Below, piece by piece: positions 56,623 through 64,000 of a stretch of DNA of 64,000 bases (position 1 is the stretch's first letter; every line of letters starts with the position of its first letter). Source of the stretch: Sipunculus nudus (lineage: Eukaryota > Annelida > Sipuncula > Golfingiida > Sipunculidae); NCBI GenBank assembly GCA_026874595.1, contig CM049311.1:4561676-4625675 (forward strand), in the 5' to 3' direction. Below the pieces are notes generated by a model. It did no database searches, was not told the DNA's origin, and saw nothing but the letters and a program-made list of their open reading frames with translations. The position numbers and the translations under genes were made by a program.

Positions 56623-59420
56623 CAAATATTCTTAATATTATTAATGTATTATTACATTTGAATAATTAACAATTCTATAAATTACTAATAAAGATTGCAT
56701 CCCCTCTGTTGAATGGGGATGGCGGTTATCCACCTGCCGGCGATAGGGCAGGCTTTCATGTCTCATTATGTTGTATCATTTCTATTATGCTACCTTTTTC
56801 TTCAAAATATCCATTTTTGTTTACTTGTCCTTCTCGTAGCTTGAAACAAATTTGAAAATGCCTTGGACTGCTGTTAGAAAGTGACCTAAGAAAGTGTAAG
56901 AAAGTAACTGTAGTTGGCAAATTGACCAGACAATTTCAACACCGCTTGAGAGCTATCTACTTTTCGGCGGCAGCAGTTTCATTTTGCATCAGAATGGGAA
57001 TGTTCCAGTGGTTGAATGCAACACCTATTATGATGAAATGTAGATGAAAAATTATGAATAATTGTGTGCGCTTTCAGTCTTTGTGTGCTTTCGCTTACTT
57101 CTGTTCTCAATTTTCAGTATTTCATATCCTACTTGTTCAGACCTTTTCGTAAGATTGTAGTTGGCATTCTTGAGTTATCGCAAACATTTCTGGCATTGAA
57201 GGTGTAAACGGGGTTGTAAATCATCATAATTCATAGAATATTCGTGGAAAAAATTACTGTGTAACAAAACAACATATTCTGCTCAAATGTCTTCATAATC
57301 ATCTGTGCCTCAACTTAACGTCAAGATTAAAAATAAAGAATTCATTAAGGAAATAAGCAAAAGCTCCAAAGTAATCGAAGTGACAATTTTACAGATACTG
57401 AACTTTGTTCCAAATTCAAAATCACTTTTTATTTTTTTCCAACTGGTTCTGCAAAGCTGTCTAAAACTAACGGTTCACAAACAACACTACCCTTTGCGTT
57501 TTTTATTGCCGAAATTCCACTCTCGCCCTGGTTTATTCTTTTGTTTGTTTCCTGGCGCAAAAACTACAGATCTGTCGCAATGTACATGCACGTTGTTGTC
57601 CTAATAGATTTTCTGAATTATTTTTTTAATAAAATGGTTTTAATTCATATCTCTGTTATACAGCTTTACACGCATATCTTTTAAAACCCCTTCCCCTTGA
57701 ACGCGAATATCAGCCGAGTGCTATAGGCATGTTTCCAAGGAATCAAAACAAGAAAATAAGCGGTATTCTTAATCTCAAATTACTGGTACCATAGAATTAA
57801 ACCCAGATACCCTTTCCCCGTTTTTCAACTCCAGGGGCACATGCTGTCTATGGTGGGTACAAGTTCAGTAAATACTTCCGGTTCAAACCGAAAATTATTT
57901 TGTATTTGTTACATTACTTGGGATGGGATTTAAGCACCTTGTAGATAAAGCCGGCTTGACATTCCCCAAGGGAACGGGGGTACGTGTGTTTTAACAAAGA
58001 TTCTGCCCCGGGCAAACGCCCAGTTTGCAAAATTGACATGGAGGTGCCAATTGACTACATCTTAAATATGACACTATCGTAAAAGTAGTTCAGATCAAGC
58101 AATAAGAAGCTTTCAAGAAAATTTACAAAATATGTTTATATGTAAAGCTATCAGGGACTGTGGACTTGTAAGCTTTTGAAAAATATCCGTTCAAATTATA
58201 TACATTAATTTTAAGTTATAACGTATTTTTTCTTGAACAGGAACAGAGCCAAATATACCAAATTTGCGAGAACAAGGGAAGAAAGTGAAACATTTAATGT
58301 GACCAGACTGTGAAGGCAAAGTAAGGAACAAAAAGACTGATTAGAAGTGCTATCTTATGTGATTGTAAGAATTCTTTTTAAATGAACTGGTATAAAACCT
58401 GATCACCTTTATGTTAGTAGATTGCTATTTCAGCAAGAATAAAATAATAAATGTTGTTTCTATATGTTTACAATTAATGATAATTTAGAGATAACTCCTC
58501 TATTTTATTTAAACCCAAAATGTAATAATAAGTTCCTTAACCTCGGTCTATCGTTGAAAGCTGCCATGAATGATCAAAAGTGAAAGTATGTTAACCCACA
58601 AGAAACCCCCATGTGACAAGAAATCTTCTTGGTTCGAAACAACCATTTGCATACCATGGTTTTGGTTGGTTACTGATTACAATACACGGGCGAACTACCT
58701 AAAGAGAGAACTTACTCTAGGTAATAAACAGTACGCAACATCGATACGGTTACAGGTATAAATTTTGTATGCTGTATCCTCGTATCGATGAAACACAAAT
58801 ATAGATAGAACCCTAAGCTAACCTATAATATGACCTCTTTACAAGGCAAGAGCTTTTTTTGTTAGTTTTTTGGCAGTCAAGACTTAAATAAGATCAAATG
58901 TATTGTCGTATGATTGACCAGATCAGTGATGTATGTATACTTGCAGGAGAGTTTGAGCAATGATAAACGGATATTTGGAACGGTTCTCGTTAATGTTGAT
59001 TGTATTTCTGCAATTGAAAATGTATTGCATGTTTTCCACTTTGTGTTCTCAGTGGATATATATGACATTTAAGAATCTATTATTTTATCTCTGATTGTTT
59101 TAAATATAACCGAAGCAATTTCTGGAGGTTCATTTTACCTACAAATGCAGGACAACATATGAATCTAGTGGCCTAAGCCTTTCGGAAAATTAGATAATTT
59201 TCGAGGGAAATGTGATTTTGGGAATTCACATTCTTCGTAACATACGAAAATGTAACCTATAATCTTCCCAATAATATGCAATATATAAGTAAAATTTGTG
59301 AAAATTCATCAAAACCCTATCGCCATTGGAAGCTGCAAAGAAATGGTCCAAAATGAAATTATGTTAAACCACAGGAAACTATCCTGTTGGTTTGAAACAA
59401 CCATCTGCATATCATGGTTT
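56045..59420. other. Centre between the SLC22 copies, largely unannotated
   Basis: Contains a (TA)n tract at 56563-56617 and small duplicated segments (58600-58665 resembles 59340-59420, 'ggttcgaaacaaccatttgcatacc' type). No SLC22 exons downstream of exon 5 of copy 2 were recognised here. Confidence 0.4.
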
Positions 59421-59853
59421 TTAAGAGGTGTATACCGAGTCCATGCCCTAAGCCATTCGAGTTCCATTCAAAGTTGAATAAAAAAATGTGTGTTTAATGT
59501 CCTTTGAAAAGAGGCATTCATCCACTGGTTGGGTGAGTAGACAAATATGTAACCTATTTAAAGTCATCAATATATACTCTTTCCAACCAGATCTGTGGAA
59601 GTCAGATTAAGTTCCAGTGGAAAATACTTGCCACTCCATAATAGAGTCAGAACCCCGCATTATTATTCCTTGCTTCAGAATCAGCACATTATGGTTGTCT
59701 CCATGTTTAACCTGGGAACCCGTATATGGTAGAATTTTATTCCATCATCATACAAATCCTAATGAAAAGCATTATAATATCTAATACAAGAGACCCTTCT
59801 TGAATAAGGAAAATGGACAGTTCAATTAGTAACTTAAGGAAACTTAGAAATAC

Positions 59854-59977
59854 CTTGATGGCGACATCTTCAGCTGGGATGTCTGTTTTGTTCCACCGGG
59901 CTATTTTCTTGACCAGCTGGTTAGCTTCAGATTTTCTTCCCCTCACGTACAGCCAGCATGGAGACTCGTCCACAATA
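59854..59977 (-). CDS. SLC22 copy 2, exon 5
   Basis: 124 nt between acceptor 'tttttgtgcag' and donor 'gtattt'. Reads IVDESPCWLYVRGRKSEANQ then LVKKIARWNKTDIPAEDVAIK. Differs from copy 1 at four residues only. Confidence 0.88.
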
Positions 59978-60130
59978 CTGCACAAAAATGTTCATATAAG
60001 TAAGTCCGGGTGGAGGTAACCGCCTCCATTTTTTATTCTCTCTTATTTTATCCTTAATCTTAGTATGTACATCTGCAAAATTAAATTTTGGTTTTGTGAC
60101 TTTGTGTTATGGCCGTAGCACTCGCTTCCT

Positions 60131-60423
60131 TTTGTATTATTTTTGTAGCATGCTGTTACCCAGGGCTGGTGCATACCACACCTTGTGCCCTTGGTGTATA
60201 ATCATCCCGATTGCTGGGTCATAATACCGAGGAACCACAAAAGACGTACTCATTTGTGAGTGCTCACGGCTGTTGGACACAACCTTCCCATTAAGCCTGG
60301 AGAGAGCTCGCCCTTGGTGAGGGCGACCGTAAAAATCTCACCGCCTCGGCTGAGTTTTGAACTCACGACATTCCGGCTTTGAGTCCTGCGAACAACCCCT
60401 CATCCCCAGAAGCCGGTTAAATT
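60131..60423 (-). mobile_element. tRNA-derived SINE (in SLC22 copy 2 intron)
   Basis: Reverse-strand homologue of 47360-47653: 'agccggcttctggggatgagg', 'gtgagttcaaaactcagccgaggcgg', 'gggcgagctctc', 'acgtctttt' and 'attatgacccagcaatcgg' in part. Confidence 0.7.
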
Positions 60424-60654
60424 TCAGTTCGGACAGTTGTTATTGTGTGACGTCTGCATCTTGAACTCATGGTTTAATCACTTGTCAACGGCAGCCAATG
60501 ACATCATACCAAATGTTAACGGTAAATATATATATATCATAAATATAAACATCCGACTTATTTTTTAAGGCTAAAGTTCAGTAAAGGAGACAGAACACGA
60601 GTAAAAAAATAAACACCTTTGGATACATCACCAGCACTGCTTTCAAACACTTAC

Positions 60655-60816
60655 AATAGATAAGCCAGCTATGAACACACGGTGCCGCGCCAGTCAGCTG
60701 GAGCTTAAGGCGGTCTCTGATAGCATAAGCCATCCCTGTCACTAACATGAACCCTAATTTCCAGATATTGAGAGTGTATGCTGCCGCCACCGCCCTATGC
60801 TTCCTTGGAACGATTT
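60655..60816 (-). pseudogene. SLC22 copy 2, exon 4 with frameshift
   Basis: Acceptor 'aaagttgcag', donor 'gtaagt'. Reads EIVPRKHRAVAAAYTLNIWK, LGFMLVTGMAYAIRDRLK, LQLTGAAPCV, then a one-base deletion near 60675 puts the end out of frame. Copy 1 is intact at that place and broken elsewhere, so the two lesions are independent. Confidence 0.8.
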
Positions 60817-60878
60817 CTGCAACTTTAGATGTTGGAAATTTGAAGTTTATTCACACAAAATTAGAACATAGAACATAC

Positions 60879-61094
60879 TCGCGATTCATAGGACCAGACA
60901 GTAATTATAAATATTTGGCCATTTTATATTCGCGGTTTATATGAATATTCTGTCAAGTTTTATCTAGTCTGTTAAAGAGTTTATTTCCACATTTTAACGG
61001 ACTAGATGAAATTTAACAGAAGAATCATTTAAACTGCGACTATAGAATGGCTAACTCTTCAAGATTACTTTATGGCCCTCTGAGTCGCGATTAT
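60879..61094. mobile_element. Fold-back MITE in SLC22 copy 2 intron
   Basis: Inverted ends 'ctcgcgattcataggaccagacagt' and 'tggccctctgagtcgcgatt' in part; homologue of 46269-46494. Confidence 0.65.
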
Positions 61095-61139
61095 ATTCAA
61101 GCATAAAGCTTTTAACAACCAGATTACTTCATTTAATAT

Positions 61140-61795
61140 AATGTGTAATTAAAATCGAAAAAAAATAAAGGTGGCACTACTAGTCTGTAGAAATTTATGA
61201 AAAATTACATGATAAATATGCATTTCAAATTATTATGGCGATCTATGCATCAGTTATTCAGATACTTCAGCTTTTTCCTAAATTACTGGCGAATTGTTTC
61301 GAGCCCCATAGTACAAAGAATATGGGTAACGGAGACTTAATTTTAGGTTTGCATGAGGATTTTTTTCTTTTGGACACCTTTCAATTTTATTTTGGAAGTT
61401 TCTAGATTCAATAGTTACGATTTGCGCGATGTAAACATAGAACCGCTCCATTTGCAGGTCTAAAAAATAGAGGAAAATTGCTTTAAAATTTTAAAATATA
61501 TATATAGGTGACGCCATTAGTTTTCAGAAACTGATGAAACATTCCATGATCAATATGCATGCATATAATCATGGCGATCAAGACATTAGTTATTCTGATA
61601 CTGGAGCTTTTTTTCCAAGTTTTTTTATATCGAGTTGTACTTACGAAGTCGCTTACATAGCTCGGAAGATATAGGAACAGAACATTTCAACATTGATGTC
61701 AGGTGAGATAATTCTATGTTTAGCGGTTACGAATTTTGTTATCGGTATAGGCCAGATGACTTTCAGTCAGCTCAACTAAAAATTGGTCCACAGGA
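61140..61795. repeat. HINE-like satellite fragment in SLC22 copy 2 intron
   Basis: Two diverged 340-bp-type units ('ggtggcactactagtctgtag' at 61170, 'aggtgacgccattagttttcag' at 61506) and the terminal hairpin-like 'agatgactttcagtcagctcaact' (61754-61777). Confidence 0.65.
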
Positions 61796-62445
61796 GTCTA
61801 TAACAGATTGCTTGACCAATGAACGTATTTAATTTGTTAAATTGCACTTAAAACCTAATCAGTATCTATCAAGTTAATTAATTCTGCATTTCTTACACGC
61901 ATTTTGTGAAGTTGTTACTGAAGCAATTATATTGAGTGCTGTTTGGTAGACATTCTAAAAAGATGGGTTTATTTTAGACACAAATCGAGATCGAATCGCG
62001 CCTGTTTTTAAATGTGATCGTATTGTCCTTAGCTACTGGGAACCAAAGGAAACCATTGCATCGTGACTTCGATGACGGCCCAATTTTTTTTAGCTTACCC
62101 ATGCTTCATCACTGATTTGCAGGGAGCTTTATTGAAAGATGACCATCTAATCTTTTATGTTGATAAGGTATAAGGTTCTTACCAAAAACCCCTGTGATGG
62201 AATATAATGGCACATTGGACATTTTAAAAAGATGGGTTTATTTCAGACACAAATCGAGATCGAATCGCGTCTTCTTTTAAATGTGATCGTCTTGCCCTTA
62301 GCTATTGGGAACCATCGCATCCTGACTTCAAGTAAACGGCCAAATTTCTGTTTAGCTTACCCATGCTACATCACTGATATTGCAGGGACTTGTTTTGAAT
62401 AATGACCACCTAATCTTTTATGTTGTTGATATACGAGAATCTTAC

Positions 62446-62600
62446 CCAAAACCCCTGTGACAGTGTAGATTGGCATGTTTGTGATGGCTACCAGCATTCT
62501 GAGAATAATTAAGGCGGGGAGACTTGGACTGAAGCAGGCAGCAATGACAAAAACTACCAGCGGGGCAGCAGCAATCCGTAAACACATCTTCCGACCAAAC
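62446..62600 (-). CDS. SLC22 copy 2, exon 3
   Basis: 155 nt, donor 'gtaaga'. Reads FGRKMCLRIAAAPLVVFVIA, ACFSPSLPALIILRMLVAI and ends TVTGVLG. The same splice phases as copy 1. Confidence 0.86.
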
Positions 62601-63616
62601 CTTCAATATAGGTTCGTTTAAGCAATAAATGAAATGTCCGCTGCCTCCAGGCGGAACATGGATTTCATTAGACCATTTCGATTTGTTAATACTAAGACAT
62701 GTTATTTTGTTTTATTTAGCACATGGCCACAATAATTAACTAAAGAATTATCTACACAAGAATGATCTAAATGAGATTTTACCATTATGCAAATAGTGAT
62801 AACTGTTATCACTGATATATTGTTTGTTGTTCTGCAAAAAATGTTTTTTATGATATAGAATTTGTAATATATAGCAAAGAGATAACTAAGACCCCGTACA
62901 TGTATATAAGGAACCGGTTAGAAGGGATAATGGCACTCCAGGAAATATAATTTGAGTATTGATAAGGCGGTTAGCCGGGTAGCCATTTTCACTATTCCTT
63001 TCAGCTTTATTTATATTAGCTGTCTGCAATTAATACCTTATGTTATAATATTCAGGAAGAGTCAAATTTGATAATGGATTTTCAGACAGTATATGCAGAC
63101 TGAGGTAAGGCAAATAGCAATGTCTTTTATAAGACTTGTTTACCTCTGGCATTCTAAAGCTTTACTGTGTATTAAGAAAACCTCTCTGTGAAACACAAAT
63201 TACACATCAAGATGGGTATTATCTGCAACACAAAGACAACCATAGCTTGAATTTCGTCAGTCGATTTTATTTCAATTAACAAGAAAGCGTTGATCTTTCA
63301 TGTTATGCGTAGCAGGTTTGTTAATGTAAGCATCCTTTTAAACAGTTTGACTTTGTGCAGAAGAATAAGAATCAGCATTAGGTTTCAAGGTTTGTTCAAA
63401 TTATCCCAGTTGTTCCCGCCTTTCTCAGAGGGTATACAAAAAAGTCACAAAGATATGCATGTCGTATTTGATAATAATGCTCTTTTTTATGTTCCCCTTT
63501 TTAAAGATAAATCTAAAATTTTGAATATGCTTTTGTAATATCTTGGCGTAACACTTGCGGAATATCCCAAACATTAGTATGTACATAACACTCTTAAATA
63601 AAATGTCCAAACGAAC

Positions 63617-63720
63617 CTGTCTGCTATCCACCCAAAGAAAGACGAACCTATCATCATTCCGACCACGTACATCGATGTCGTTGTGGGCTGAAGCCACTTT
63701 CTTTCGCACACAATGTCCCA
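63617..63720 (-). CDS. SLC22 copy 2, exon 2
   Basis: 104 nt between 'tttttcttcttcag' and donor 'gttcgt'. Reads WDIVCERKWLQPTTTSMYVV then GMMIGSSFFGWIADR, retaining the DR motif that copy 1 has lost. The acceptor is strong. Confidence 0.9.
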
Positions 63721-63869
63721 CTGAAGAAGAAAAAAGTTCGGCCGAAGTGTCTAAGACGTTGACCCACTGAAGTGTTAAGGACAAAGTCCCACTTTAAAAA
63801 CCGTGCTGCACTGCAATTGAAAATATATTGGACATCTCATAAAAAACATTTTCCGCCTTTATATTCCGC

Positions 63870-63872
<3 letters not shown>

Positions 63873-63914
<42 letters not shown>
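63873..63914. repeat. (GA)n microsatellite
   Basis: About 20 GA units just outside the end of SLC22 copy 2 homology, followed by a poly-A run (63931-63952). Confidence 0.9.
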
Positions 63915-63915
<1 letters not shown>

Positions 63916-64000
63916 AATATACAACAAGCAAAAAAAAAAAAAAAAAAAAAAAATAAGTAAATAAATTTTGAAAGAAAAATTTCTTGTAAACAATTTAAGA

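Larger units (their letters stand above)
59420..63870 (-). pseudogene. SLC22-type organic ion transporter gene, copy 2 (3' part missing)
   Basis: Exons on the minus strand: 63617-63720, 62446-62600, 60655-60816 and 59854-59977, in the same order and lengths (104, 155, 162, 124) as copy 1. Introns also align, including a SINE, a fold-back MITE and a HINE-like insert. Homology is detectable from 63870 down to about 59430, so the later exons present in copy 1 seem absent. Exon 1 would lie right of the window. Exon 4 has its own one-base deletion. Confidence 0.8.

Noticed and set aside
58570-58761. ORF with WFETTICIPWFWLV resembling an SLC22 exon 6
   Set aside because: It is on the strand opposite to SLC22 copy 2, and a similar non-coding segment recurs at 59340-59420, so it is more likely a small repeat.

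Overview
This window is metazoan nuclear DNA, most likely from a mollusc and probably a bivalve. The reasons are an AT-rich background, spliced genes with GT/AG introns, an animal-type splicing factor gene, an SLC22 transporter with its typical exon sizes, and very many composite repeats that resemble the bivalve 'pearl'/Helitron-like (HINE) class: terminal stem-loop, CGTCC-rich tract, tandem core. The species assignment is an inference. No prokaryotic features were seen.

Host genes are sparse. At 2470-2825 (+) lies the last exon of a single-pass membrane protein, with the rest outside the window. At 29561-29818 (-) is a complete, single-exon CDS for splicing factor 3B subunit 5 (SF3B5), the only clearly intact gene. 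From 43.9 to 50.0 kb (+) and from 63.9 to 59.4 kb (-) lie two tail-to-tail copies of an SLC22-type organic ion transporter gene. They share exon lengths, introns, a SINE, a fold-back element and a HINE-like insert, so the pair arose by inverted duplication. Both copies carry reading-frame breaks.

Mobile DNA dominates. (1) 11368-20014 (+) is an LTR retrotransposon with TG...CA LTRs of 945 and 965 bp, a 4-bp AGGT target duplication, gag, protease, RT, RNase H-integrase and an env-like region built like a class I F-type fusion protein (signal peptide, short N part, RKKR site, hydrophobic segment, membrane anchor). It sits inside a 340-bp satellite array whose unbroken site can be read in a neighbouring unit. 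(2) 50892-56044 (-) is a second Ty3/gypsy-type element with a CTAT duplication. Integrase remnants lie upstream of RT (Gmr1-like order), the PBS is an 18-nt match to the 3' end of tRNA-Pro, and gag and the integrase core are largely deleted. (3) 40.7-41.9 kb is a fragment of a related element, interrupted by (4) a 254-bp tandem and inverted array at 41.9-43.0 kb whose unit starts with a Penelope-like N-terminal coding segment. (5) 21.96-22.27 kb holds a LINE-type RT fragment. tRNA-derived SINEs, MITEs and microsatellites are scattered through the window.

Layout: 0.1-0.9 kb tandem repeat; 1.7-1.8 kb short HINE end; 2.5-3.2 kb exon and 3'UTR; 4.3-10.4 kb HINE-like arrays; 10.7-21.9 kb HINE with the env element nested in it; 22-25.5 kb small repeats; 26-28.8 kb HINE; 29.5 kb SF3B5; 30.2-34.2 kb arrays; 34.2-40.7 kb mostly unannotated AT-rich DNA with a MITE at 36.7 kb; 40.7-43.1 kb Gmr1 and Penelope-like debris; 43.9-50 kb SLC22 copy 1; 50.9-56 kb Gmr1-like element; 56-59.4 kb nothing clear; 59.4-63.9 kb SLC22 copy 2. 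The HINE-like cores carry dozens of AGGTCA half-sites in DR0/DR1 spacing, a striking regulatory-looking signal.
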